Below are positions 38,344 to 49,640 of a stretch of DNA of 64,000 nucleotides, piece by piece. The position numbers and the translations under genes were made by a program. The DNA comes from Membranipora membranacea (lineage: Eukaryota > Bryozoa > Gymnolaemata > Cheilostomatida > Membraniporidae), in contig OU612069.1 of the NCBI GenBank assembly GCA_914767715.1, positions 16,613,387 to 16,677,386 on the forward strand, in the 5' to 3' direction. The notes under the pieces are model-generated. The model was given only the letters and a program-made list of their open reading frames with translations. It searched no databases and was not told where the DNA came from. Position 1 is the stretch's first letter, and each line of letters opens with the position of its first letter.

Positions 38344-38603
38344 CTGATCGCCAGGATCCTTTTGCATAACCTTTAGGTTCAGGGAAAAGGACCTAATAAC
38401 TGAATAGGCTTGTACTTGAGATAATGCTGAGTGGTAGTAAAACCGTGTGTTAGGTCTTCATAGGAGAGAGAGCGAGGGGAAGGAAGTGACATCGATTGAT
38501 GATCATCCCATATGCCCGACGGATGGTATAAGTGAGCAATTGGTATCGGATTGTACATGTCTGTAGTGCCCCTGAGCACAAATCAATTACAACAAATAAT
38601 CAT

Positions 38604-38692
38604 AACCTAGCAGCGTCACTCAGCAATGAACAACAATGAAGGTACAGCCGTCACTCCTTTCATTGCTCATTGCTGCTTGGCACTGCTAGGTT
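38604..38692. repeat. 89-bp imperfect inverted repeat
   Basis: The ends AACCTAGCAG and CTGCTAGGTT pair, with further pairing of CAGCAATGA to TCATTGCTG inside. It may be a small MITE. No target duplication seen. Confidence 0.6.
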
Positions 38693-39536
38693 TGCAACCT
38701 GAAAAAACTAACTTAATTCTTCAAGTTTAAAGGTCAAGTTCATTACAGACAGGTAAGTTGGAAAGAATGTAAATTGTAAATGTAGAGAAATAAGAGTTGT
38801 GGACTCACTGACACTAATCAAAGATCTCCAAATCAATTGAATTACGTTTCTGTATCGACTTGATAAATAAAATCCTGCAGAATAATGATAACTTACATCA
38901 CTTACATCAACTTGCATCAAAGACGACATCACGCTAGACCACCTAGGGGGGCGTAAGGGGCGTGCCTCAGTTTTGGGACATAACTACATAAGGTTTGGAC
39001 ATTGTTCCAGAATACCATCCCATGGGTAGGGCATTTGGGTTCAGAGCGGGTACAAGTACCCATTCAGTAGGGCATCAGTAGTATTGTCCTCTGATTGTCC
39101 TTAGATATTCACATCCCTTATTGTCCGGGGCAGAAAACAGTTCCCTGTGGCAGCGATAGAGCGTGGCTCGTTCCGTGTTTGTGATCTTGTCGAGACTGTA
39201 GTATGGGGCTGGTTTATTATTTCATCGTAGGATGTGCAGAGTGCAGGGTGTGCCTCCTCTCTTGACAGTACCTTATTTAGGAGCTTTACCCTGGAGTTCT
39301 TCCGCCGAAGATCTAGCTGTTCCAGCTGCAATTTCTCCTTTGCTTCCGTAACAGCCCTCTGTGAGAGTTGTCTGCTCTTGAATGATAGATTGATACCGGA
39401 CTGTGACATCATACGGCAGGAAACACTGTACTAATAGGAGCTCTCTTATATCTAGGACTCCAAGGTGTGTGGTTGTATATGATTATCACTCTTGCGGGCA
39501 TTCTATGTGTATAACAATATATGTGATAACCTTACA

Positions 39537-39551
39537 TGGCGCAGTCGGCTA
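39537..39551 (+). mobile_element. Retrotransposon primer-binding site (tRNA-Ser type)
   Basis: TGGCGCAGTCGGCTA follows TTACA, the usual end of an LTR. The same TGGCGCAGTCGG core is used by 17.6/297-type Gypsy elements for tRNA-Ser priming. The 5' LTR would lie just upstream, but its start is not determined. Confidence 0.65.
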
Positions 39552-39689
39552 ACAACGTAAGTGATAATACCTAGTACTGTTTCTATTCAGCTTGAAGAGT
39601 AGCAAGTAGACACAGGGTGTGTGTGTGACTTGAGCTACGGCTAGTGGATTTGCGTGAAGAAAGCTAGTGGAGGTGCGTGTGGCGAGTTA

Positions 39690-39765
39690 GTTTTGTGTGT
39701 GTGCGAGTGTGCGTGCGAGTGTGTGTGTGTGTGTGTGAGTTAGTGGTTAGTGAGTTAGTGAGTTA
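39690..39765 (+). repeat. GT-rich microsatellite and GTTAGTGA repeats in retroelement leader
   Basis: GTGTGTGTG runs are followed by degenerate GTTAGTGAGTTAGTG units between the primer-binding site and gag. Confidence 0.8.
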
Positions 39766-39937
39766 GTTGGTGTGGGATGAGTTTGGTTTTTGTTAGTGGT
39801 TAGTTATTTGTTGTGAAGTTCAGTGGTTATAATATTGCTGGATAGTGATATCGTTGTGATTCTGGTGTATTTGTTGTGGGAGTGTCGAGGTGACATACTC
39901 AAGACAAACAAAGTAAATTAAACCCCCAAAGGTCCCT

Positions 39938-40816
39938 ATGGCTATGAAATCTCGCGATTTCCCCACCCTCGAAATTAATCCGAAGGATGTATGTGGATCA
40001 TGGAAGTTATTCTTAGACAGGTTTACTGTCGCAGTTAGATTTGAAATTTGTAACGGTGGTACTAAAACGGTGACCGTTTCCTCACAAGAAACGGAAGTTA
40101 ATGTATTTAATGATGAAATGAAATTGTGTGCATTGTTGAAAGCAATCAGTAGTGAAGGCTTTCAGGCATTACAGGCTCAAGGAATTGATATTGCAAGTGA
40201 AGAGCTGACCTATGCCCAGGTTCTGCAGGCATTAAAAAGCACTTATGAGCGAGAAGAATCCTTGAATGTTAAATTATGGAACTTTAATAGTGCTCGTCAA
40301 CAAACGGGTGAAGATTGTAGGGACTATATAAGACGTGTGGAACATTTGTCCCGTACCACAGGTATATTTAAATCCACAGACAGTTCATTTGCGCCAGATA
40401 TTAAAGCAGGGGCTAATAAAGAATTAGATAGAATTAGGAAAACCCTAGCCCAAGTTATTGCAGTTAATGGCCTACAGGATTCGACTTTAAGGCGTGAATT
40501 GATGGCAAAAGATGACCTTGATTGGGATTCTCTCTGCCGGATTTTGTCTTGGCGTGGTACAGCTGTTGAGACAGACAAAAAATTGGAACAGCTGAATTTC
40601 CAAGTCCCAGATCCCATTGAACAGAAAGTTGCCTATTCCCATTCTGACAGACGCCAGCCAGACAGTCATGACACCAATTCTCGACGTTGTTTTGAATGTG
40701 GTAGTTACTCGCACACATATTTAGACTGTCCAGACATAGTCTGTTATGAGTGCAAAGGTAAAGGCCATATTTCCAGAGAGTGTCCACGCTCATCCCGAAA
40801 CAATTACAAGAATTAA
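39938..40816 (+). CDS. Gypsy-like retrotransposon Gag, intact ORF, no pol downstream
   Basis: A 292-codon open frame. The C-terminus has two CCHC zinc knuckles of the form CX2CX4HX4C: CFECGSYSHTYLDC (residues 251-264) and CYECKGKGHISREC (269-282). These bind RNA in retroelement capsids. The N-terminal part (WKLFLDRF, FNSARQQTGEDCRDYIRRVE, LRRELMAKDDLDW) fits a Gypsy-type gag helical region. A priming site sits 390 bp upstream. After the TAA there is no protease, RT, RNase H or integrase, so the element is truncated, or the gag has been retained alone. An intact frame in an otherwise deleted element is notable. It lies between PCID2 and the ERCC6L-like locus, on the opposite strand. Confidence 0.85.
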   Translation: MAMKSRDFPTLEINPKDVCGSWKLFLDRFTVAVRFEICNGGTKTVTVSSQETEVNVFNDEMKLCALLKAISSEGFQALQAQGIDIASEELTYAQVLQALKSTYEREESLNVKLWNFNSARQQTGEDCRDYIRRVEHLSRTTGIFKSTDSSFAPDIKAGANKELDRIRKTLAQVIAVNGLQDSTLRRELMAKDDLDWDSLCRILSWRGTAVETDKKLEQLNFQVPDPIEQKVAYSHSDRRQPDSHDTNSRRCFECGSYSHTYLDCPDIVCYECKGKGHISRECPRSSRNNYKN

Positions 40817-41562
40817 TTGATATAAACAGGAATTGTCTGAATTTGTTACATTTGTTGAATTTGTTGTAAATCATACCGCCATGATTTTGTTGTCCGCTCG
40901 GTCTTGTATTTTGACCCTTGCTTATCCCAGTGAGTTTGAAAATAGAAAGCACTGATAGCATGGTATTTATGCAAGCTTTCTCCATTCTCTAACAATGAGA
41001 GGAATTGTGATGAGTAATAGCGCTCATTTGAAACATTTGAGAGAATTTGATCTTGGGCATTGTATTGTTATTTAAGCTTTCCACCAGTTAATTGTGATAG
41101 CCCCTGAGTCACTTAAACATGCCTACGTTCCTCTTTAGGGGCAGCGCAATCTTCTGTTTCTTAGCAACCAGCAATTACCCAACAAGGAAAATTATAGCCT
41201 GTCTTGACATTTTTGTCAAGACAGGCTCAGAAACTTCAGGCATATTTATTGGCACACCAAAGACATCCATAGCTGAAAACAAACAAATGTTTGAGCTGCA
41301 AAATAAATACCTTATCCTTTTGTGATGCGGATTTACACAGAGTCCACTGTCTCATGTTCATCACCATCACGGTGATGAGTACCTCTATCCTCTCTTTTGT
41401 GTACGGTATACATGCTGTAATGACAGAACAGAATGTGATACGCTAAGGAACGGGATATAAAAACATGTCAGTACAAGTTTTGATATCTTTGAGGTGTGCA
41501 GATGCTGGGCAAATTAACGACATGGAAAAAATAAACTGTACTGTCAAGTTAAATAATTGTAC
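40817..41562. other. Gap between gag and the ERCC6L-like 3' end
   Basis: It contains a hairpin at 41196-41227. A possible last exon of the ERCC6L-like gene starts at 41414 on minus (acceptor TCATTACAG, phase 1 as needed), reading IPYTKERIEVLITV to a stop near 41240. It has no recognisable motif and could be non-coding. Confidence 0.35.
41196..41227. repeat. Perfect hairpin, 13-bp stem
   Basis: AGCCTGTCTTGAC, loop ATTTTT, GTCAAGACAGGCT. It is near the 3' end of the ERCC6L-like gene on the other strand. No target duplication seen. Confidence 0.75.
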
Positions 41563-44476
41563 CTGTGCATTCCCCTTCGTAAAGTTCTTGGCGCACTTCT
41601 TCATTGTCTGACTCCGATCTTACGCTGACAGACACGTTTACTGGTGTCTGGTGGAAAGACTCCCTCCCATCGAACATACCTCCATGCTGTGGAGTGGACT
41701 GCAATGGAGTGAGAGATTAGATTAAGTTGAATACTTGCAGTGGTAAAACAATTTAGATATAGCAGGGATGCAGTTCTATCCGACAGATAAACAATGCAAG
41801 AGAACCAGGACTGTTTTATTTTTCAACAATTGTGTGATGAAAGTTACAAACATTGACATATTTGAGAATACTTACACATTTAGGAGTTGTAGGAGTTGAA
41901 ACTGTGAATCTGTGTGACGGGGATGGCGTCTTCATGAGCTAAAATACAAAATACATGATAATCGAAATTGAAATTAACTGGAATTTAAATTAAACCTCTG
42001 CCCTGCTACAGTCAAACAATCATAACAATAAAATTTGGCCGGAGAAAATGGACATGATCCTCATCGCCAGTTATTTAGGCTATGAAATAGAACTTCATTT
42101 TGAATCCATTTTAAACGAAAAAGGCAGTTGAAACAATCCAAACTAGAATGATTGTTTGAATTTTGACGCTCATTATCCTACCTGTTACCAAAAGTGTTCT
42201 TACCGAGGTTTTCTTGGCCTTCGCCAAGACTTTTTGAGATACTGTCGTCAGACAGTTTTTTTATCCCTTCGGCCTTCCTCTCTTCTTCTTGATGTTAACT
42301 ATGACCTCACTAAAAGAATGCAATCATTGAAATCAAACAACTCGTCGATAAGAAAGTGCTTGGGACGCAGCTACACATATAATTGTAGCGATGGATCCTG
42401 CACATGGGAATTCATGAAGTTTGTAGAATAGCTAAGTTTAGTTTACTAAGCAATCTTTATCAATACCATGAAAACTATTATCACAACACCCATTACTCTC
42501 ATTAGAGATTATGAGAACATTGGAACATTGGAACATTAGAACTTTACTTGAATATGAAAACCAGTATCAAACCTTTGGGAAGGTTTTGGTGTGGCAGAAG
42601 CCATCATCATGACTGGTGTACAAAAGAAATCAGGTTAAGCAATTGTGCGAAAAAGAATGTGAAAAAAAGGGGAACTGTTGTTTTAGGAGCATAAAAAAGC
42701 AAACTATTACTGGCAACTAAGGCAAGGGGTTTAGAACAGACCTGTGCTCAGATTGCAGGTTTACTTGTTAACCTGATTTAGGAACATTCTTTCGGTGTAT
42801 GACACAAGGAGTACCAATAGCTTTCATGTACGACTTCATGTTTTAGTTGTAAAACTTGATACTCAGTTATCATCATGCAAAATACATTGCACTTACCTTC
42901 TTGTTTCACATGTGATTCCTTCTGTCCTGGCGTGTCATCGTTGACTTCTGTAAGGTCAACTAGCATCTCCAAACAAGGAGTGTTAGCTAAAAAAGTCAAG
43001 CATGTCAATTTCAAAATACATTGCCTACAAGGAAGGGGGTTTTCGTAATTACAGATAAATATATAACGAAGCCAGAACGGTCATCCAATATACTGCTTAG
43101 AAGTTTTGACAGGTTTCAAAGCTTCAATACCGCACCAACCTGATTGTAAACTTATGAAAAAAAGCTCCGATCAAAATAAGGAGCTGAACTGACTGAATAC
43201 AAAGCTGAGACAACATATTTTGCATACCTTGTATACTTTGTATACCTAAGAAATTTCAAAGGCAACTCAAAAGGTTTTGCCAAAATCCTAAGGCCATAAT
43301 ACCGTTACATCTAAATTAGCGGACGTTATTATGATGGCAACTGTAAAACCTGTTCTTTGTGAAACTGTAATTGATACCAGTCCAGTTTACGTAAAGAACC
43401 AAAACTTCAAGTGAGTACTCTCTGGCCCTGTCCCATGTAACAGTGTGTGATGGTAAAGTGACTTTATTACGACAATAAGCCACACACATACCGATATCGC
43501 TGTATCACCATGGCAAGTATTCACCAGGGCCCACATAATTATGGGCCTTGACCTTAGTAGTAGCTAGACAAGAACATTAAAAAGCCATAGGGGCCATAAG
43601 AACATTATCAAACAATAAAATAATGTGACAGAAAGAAATCCCTCTACAGCTCAACCAAAGGCCTTTCACATATAGAATAAATGTCCAAGATAACTAACTC
43701 ACATATTTGAATTCTCCGCCGAATTATTCTCCGTCTTTCTTAGCTATAAGCTCAGCGGAGGAGACGATCATACCGTACGATGTTAGTAGTACTCCCCCTC
43801 TTCTCTGTATCTTAGCTGTAGCCCGAGCTCTCTCACGGGCAGATCCTCCGTGGTATGTGTGTACACCGATACCGGGCGCCCTACATCATATGTAGATGAG
43901 TTAAGAGTGTCGGGTTGTTTGTTTCAAAAATTGGGAATGTTTCAAAGCTTATTTTAACTCAAAGCTTAGAGTCTACAATGAATTACATTCAAATGCGTTG
44001 AGCGTTTTTAGCTGTAACAGATTCCGTCTGTAACTGTGTCATTTTAGCTCTTGGTAAGCAATTCATAATCAGATAAATCTAGGCATTTCACCTCTCACTT
44101 AAAGTTTTTATTGTGAGGGCTCTTTTGGTTAACAATTAAAGTTTGGGCAACTCCAGCTCTCATACTTGCAGATTGTTGATGATTTCGTCAGTGTTTATCG
44201 TATTAAGTGAGGTTAGGGTTGATCTGATATTATACCCAACATGTACATCATACATACATCACCCGGCAACTTGAGGAGAAAACTCACCATTTTTCGAATT
44301 CTTTCTTCCAATTCTCGATTAGAGACAGAGGCATGACAATGATAACACACTTGGCCTCATCAGCATCGAATAATCCTGATAAGAAAGCTATCACCTGTAT
44401 AGTCTTACCTAAACTGGGAGTAGGAGAATATACAGGAGTGTTAGGCCAAGATATGTAAGGAGTGTTAGGTAAGTGA

Positions 44477-44592
44477 TAGGCCAAGTTTAATCCGATTGCC
44501 TGCATTCCAGTTGCTCCTTTCCACTGGTCACGCCTCAAGCCAGACCAGACCAATGCAATTCAAATGCAGGTAAATGGACCAATCTTGGTCTA
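44477..44592. mobile_element. MITE family A copy with 9-bp target duplication
   Basis: The ends TAGGCCAAG and CTTGGTCTA pair. GGTAAGTGA flanks it exactly (44468-44476 and 44593-44601). Inside: TTGCCTGCATTCCAGTTGCT, CCACTGGTCACGCC. It sits 64 bp upstream of the exon with motif I (44288-44413), inside the intron. Confidence 0.82.
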
Positions 44593-45161
44593 GGTAAGTG
44601 ATGGCAACACAGAGCTGAAGTATGCCTCACACAACATGCCATCAGATGGAAGGGTTCTATTATTCTATCTACAGAATTATGATGGGCCTTGATGGGCAAT
44701 GATGTATATGATGACATTCGCAGGTATAGAAATATATCAGTTCAAAGGTGTTCTACGGGCCCAAAGAAGATCAGGAAGAAATGCATTACCGCTGACTCAC
44801 TAAAATTTTAATGAAAAATTGATCAATATCTATACATAATGATGGTTTAAAGATTTGCTTCACTATTTTTTCATTGATCACATAATAGGACAGATAATAA
44901 AAAATAATATAATATGATATAACGTCACCAAGTTAGATATTTACATATATACATGACAGTTATTGTATCACCTACCCCATATCATCAGCTAGAATACCTC
45001 CAGTCTTCTTCTTATGAAGTCCCCAGAACCAGAGGATACTCTCCTTCTGATGAGGGTACAGCTTAGAGTATAAATCCTACAAAATATAGTCATAGTGCCA
45101 GCGGGATACACTTACATAATGAGCGTGGCTAACACATACATTGTTACATACCTTGTTCCGG

Positions 45162-45290
45162 TTTTCACGAAAATCAATGGTAGACGATGGCTCTAATGAT
45201 TTGTTGGCCGTTAATCAATTAAACATTCCGGGGTCAAAGATATCGGTATCACCATCACAAGACTCGGTTTTTAAGAGTCGGCAGGGACTG
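45162..45290 (-). pseudogene. Exon-like block with in-frame TGA inside an ERCC6L-like intron
   Basis: The minus strand has acceptor TTCTACCACAG, a protein-like reading LPTDSPCRLLKTESCDGDTD then IFDPGMFN, TGA, LTANKSLEPSSTIDFRENRN, and donor GTATGT. Its phases (2 in, 0 out) do not fit the flanking exons, which join each other directly in phase 0. Probably a relic or cryptic exon. Confidence 0.35.
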
Positions 45291-45409
45291 TCAGTGGGAA
45301 GGCTGTGGTAGAATGGACAGTGCATAACTAAACTAAATGCCTTCCAAAGCAATTTAATATCTTGTTAGAGCCGCCCACATACATTAACGACGGTTGAGTC
45401 AAGAGGGAC

Positions 45410-45650
45410 TTGGATTAAAGATTTGAAAGTCAATAAAACTGCTGCAAAGTCTGAAAATTGGGATCATAGTGGATCATAGTGATCTATTGCCTCCTCCTAA
45501 CCACTATGATCCTTGCTGAAATATTTAAAAAAAACTAATAGCTATTTTCAACAATTTTTTATTGTTTATTATTTTCATTTGCCCTATGAACTCACAATAT
45601 CCGATTTACCGGGGTCCACTTTTCTAATAGGACTGACCCTTTAATTTGGG
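45410..45650 (+). repeat. Dispersed repeat family B, copy 2
   Basis: Inverted relative to 22905-23215. Shared words: AAAACTGCTGCAAAGTCTG, GGATCATAGTGGATCATAGT, TTTGCCCTATGAACTCAC and TAGGACTGACCCTTTAA. Confidence 0.65.
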
Positions 45651-47914
45651 CAGTAAAACTTGGTCTTTCATCAGTAGAATAATGCTATAATTTATCAGCA
45701 CGCTTCTTCTTAGCATCTCACCTGTTGCAGACCTAACAGAACCCCTCACTCCTAGACATCGATATAAGTTGAGGTTCCACTGAGGAAATGGCACTTATTT
45801 ATTATCATGTATGCATTCATTATCTTACCTCATGGAGATAGAATCCATTACCAACATGAGTAAACTCGGATGAATGATCTTCCTCATTCGCCTCTATGTA
45901 GTCCTGTAATATTGGAAAAATGTGGTAAAGTTTGTCATTGAAGGAAACGCATACAACCAGAGTGAAATCAATTAGGGATGCCCCTTAATGACAGAAGTTA
46001 GCAAGTGTGCTTTACTGTAACCGGTGAGATCGATGATAGCTGTGAATTGGTTTGGACAAGCAGGTTCACTACTGCTACAATTTGTGGGTTAAGGCTATCG
46101 AGTACAGCAGTCCAAAGTGAGGACTCCTATTTGCAGGCAAACACATCTAAATTAACCTTTGTCTATATTCAAGGTATTTTATTGCAAGGACTGATAATTA
46201 AAAGGACATACTAGACAAAATTATCAGCACGTATTCCATCATCTCAATCACACATACACACATACCTTGCACTTTTGTATTTTCTTGGAAAGTTTATCGG
46301 ATGATTTGATGAGAGCTGCCTCCTGTAGGACTTGTAGAGCTTGTTTAACTTCTCTATTAGATATCAGCTCCTTACCTCTCAGTACCAGCTCGTTATATCT
46401 CTCATTCTTATCATCTGTGAGCGGAGAAAAGAAAAATCAATAATATGAATTAACACTGATATTCAGGGTGCTCAAGATTTGATGGTCTAGCATGAGAGGG
46501 TGAATACTAAGAAATAGATTCACTGAGGGGGTTGGAACAATCAAACTCCCTAATGGAAACAAACTATTTATATATCAGTAATTTGAAACTAGAATCAGGT
46601 TGACTGATTTGACCTATTAAAATTTCCAGTATACGGGTGCGTTACAATGTCATTTGGCTTACATACACGGACAGTTAAGAGTTTAGAGTTTTTGTATTTC
46701 CCATCAAAGTACTACTAATGTATAAGCGATAGCATCTTGGGAATTCTGGTGTGGCGGATAAATTATTTACTTGAGGCGACCAGGACAGCATACTCACATG
46801 TTACAGGTGGAGCACTTTCACCCTCCGACTTCATTTCAATCTGCTGTGAACCATGACTAGATTCCTCGGTATTTGCCTCCCCTGCTTGCTGTTTCTTTTT
46901 CTGCTGCTCTATATACAGCTGTATTCTGTCCATTTTTCTTTTCAGTTTATCGTTAGGTTTGACTCCATATGCATCCTCGTACAGACTCAAAGCCTCCTGT
47001 AAAAGATTATTTAGAGATACAAACCTGTTTACACATATTGATATTGCAGTGATTCCGTTTGATCTACAAATCAGGGAAATTTTTAATTGAAGAGGCCTTA
47101 GATGAGATTTTTAACTAAAATATACAAGATGTGGTAACAGATTTTGGAGAAAAAACAAAGAGTACAGCAATGATAATACAGAGTGATGAATACCACCATT
47201 CAATTCCTAGATAAATGTCGATTTCGAGTTTGAATCAATCAACATAGCAAGGAACATGAGAATTGATAGCAACTAGGAGGAAACTTCGGAGTCGTTCTCC
47301 CATTTTCAAAGTAGTACAATGAGAAGATAACTCGTATTTTCAAACATATAAGCAGTGAATTTTGGGAGATATTCCAACTCCTGCATCCAGGAATGGTGGG
47401 TCTTGCTCTTATGGTGTCCACATGACTGTTATAGATGAAAGATTGTGAAAGATAACTGTGAAATCTTGATATTTTCTTTCAAAAGCCAGCCCAATTGTAT
47501 TGAGTAACCTACCTGTAATTTTTCCTGCTCAATCAGTTTTTTCCCTCTACTGACAAGTTCGTTATAGTGAGCCTCTATAGCTGAGTCGTCTGGACTGTTA
47601 TGTTCTCCAGGAGGCGGGGGTGTGCTTTCTCTCTCTACTGTGACAGCTGTAGGACTTGCTGGGGGCTGAAGCTCATTGACATATGTCTTCAAGAATCAGG
47701 CAAATTGTAACTTTTTATAAAAAAAGCCTGGGACCGGCCAAGAAAATTGTCACCGTGTTTAAAGACGGCTTGAACTAGACAACCTTTCACAAGTGCATAT
47801 GAGTATCATCTTGCCAACGTGATGGCACTGAATGGCTGGCATGAGTGACCGACCCAACAGCTTACATCGGCTTATTATCATAAAAACAATTAACAACTAC
47901 AAATTTAGATGAAC

Positions 47915-48003
47915 TTTGCTCAAGTTTGCATGCGATCCAGCTGGTCTCATCCACTGAGGAGGTTATCATTGGAGGGGGAGCAACTCTGCATGCAGGCAAA
48001 CTA
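47915..48003. mobile_element. MITE family A copy, partial
   Basis: GTTTGCATGCGATCCAG, GGAGGGGGAGCAACTCTGCA and TGCAGGCAAACTAGATG match the family. It lies in an intron of the ERCC6L-like gene. Confidence 0.6.
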
Positions 48004-49477
48004 GATGATGCAAAGAATTAACAATTACAATATGAGAGATAGAGCAAAGCAAACCTTGATTTTGGTGATTTTCTCTTTTAGTTTATCTGATGGATGAAGG
48101 AGACAGGCCTGCTCATACATAGACAGCGCCTCAGCAAACTCTCCGTTTCTCACCAAACCTGCAATAAAGGGTAAAATATCATCTTGACTAAGCATTTGAT
48201 AGCACCAAAAATATAAACTTGTCCAGGTGGTGTAAGCCTTACTCGCATTACTTACGGTGCACTTGACTGCATTTACATGAAAGAGATTCCATACATAGAC
48301 GCACATTGTTGAATAATACTCATATAATATGACCATGAGATAGGAGAAAGGGCGGCGAGCAATATCATCACACAAAAACATTTCAGTAGGATATAAACGG
48401 CAAGTCAAACTGAACACCCATAAGAAAGTTGGTGTTTAGAGTGAGTAGATTGGTAATAACTTTATAAGGTAAACTCACTCTTTGCTTGTGAGAGAAGACT
48501 GTTGTAGATAGCGATATCCTCCTCTGACAGGTTAGCCTGAGCACCAGGAGTGGACACACTGTTATACCTGTTACTGCTGGGCGTCTGCGCCACCCCCATA
48601 CCGTTAACTGTGGGTGGCTGTTCTTGTGGAGGACTAGGCTGTTCTGAGTCTTCACTTAATTCGGGCTCATCATATGACATGCTAGAATAGTGGAATTGTT
48701 TGCAATGTGATTAAGTTTTGGCATCATCTAAAGACTCTCCATCAAACGATGAACTGTGAAAGCCTAATTACAGCCAAGTGCCAACCACTCTACAAACTAG
48801 TATTAATTTGGACTTGCAATGATATGGTATAAACAAGTCACATGTACTGCCAAAATAACAAGTAATGGTCAGTAACTGGTGACATAGTCTTTAAGATCAT
48901 TATTCCAATTTGGAGTGATAGTCTGTCGTAGTAGTTCAGACGATTATGTTCAACATTAAACATTAACCCAATGCGTGATATCGTTGAGTGTCCAATTTAA
49001 ACTTCGGCCATGAGGTATATTTAACCGCCAGCAAAGGCAATATCTCATATTCAAATAATATACAATTCTAACTTCCACAGTATGTAGAGGACTTAGAGCG
49101 GGCCGATCCCAAAGGAATCCAGCACAAAATTATTCCTAGTATTGGCTCCTACCATAGAGTTATCATACATGTACTATTATATAATAGCCCTATGGCTCCG
49201 ACCAATTTTAGAATATTAAACTCTATTCTCAACTCTGTATAAATACCTTTCTGTTTCCACATTAGGCGACGGACCTGTCTCCATTTCTTTGTCTTCTTGT
49301 TGTTGTGGGTCATCAGTCTCTATGGTCTCTGGGGATGCTGTGTCTGCAGCAAGACTATTTGTATCATCTGGTAGAGGGATTCCCTTATCTGTTAGGAAAT
49401 TCTGTAATAGAAAAGTTGTTATGAGATGAAAACGAAGGTGGGGTATAAGCACACACTGACATCCAGAATATGCTATT

Positions 49478-49640
49478 TGATGTAGAGTAGATGTAGAGTA
49501 GATGTAGAGTAGATGTAGAGTAGATGTAGAGTAGATGTAGAGTAGATGTAGAGTAGATGTAGAGTAGATGTAGAGTAGATGTAGAGTAGATGTAGAGTAG
49601 ATGTAGAGTAGATGTAGAGTAGATGTAGAGTAGATATAGA
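49478..49640. repeat. 11-bp minisatellite TAGATGTAGAG
   Basis: About 14 nearly perfect copies of an 11-bp unit in an ERCC6L-like intron. The minus frame STSTLHLLYIY is a repeat artefact. Confidence 0.95.

Larger units (their letters stand above)
37991..39536. other. Intergenic between PCID2 start and retroelement leader
   Basis: This should hold the PCID2 promoter on the minus strand; no TATA box is evident. It also contains a G21 homopolymer, an 89-bp inverted repeat, and a partial hAT-type MITE end (CAGAGGTCTACTGCAAAAC at about 38117) matching 54800-54916. The minus frame 39101-39412 (103 codons; lysine/glutamate-rich, coiled-coil-like) is unexplained and may lie in a decayed LTR. Confidence 0.4.
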
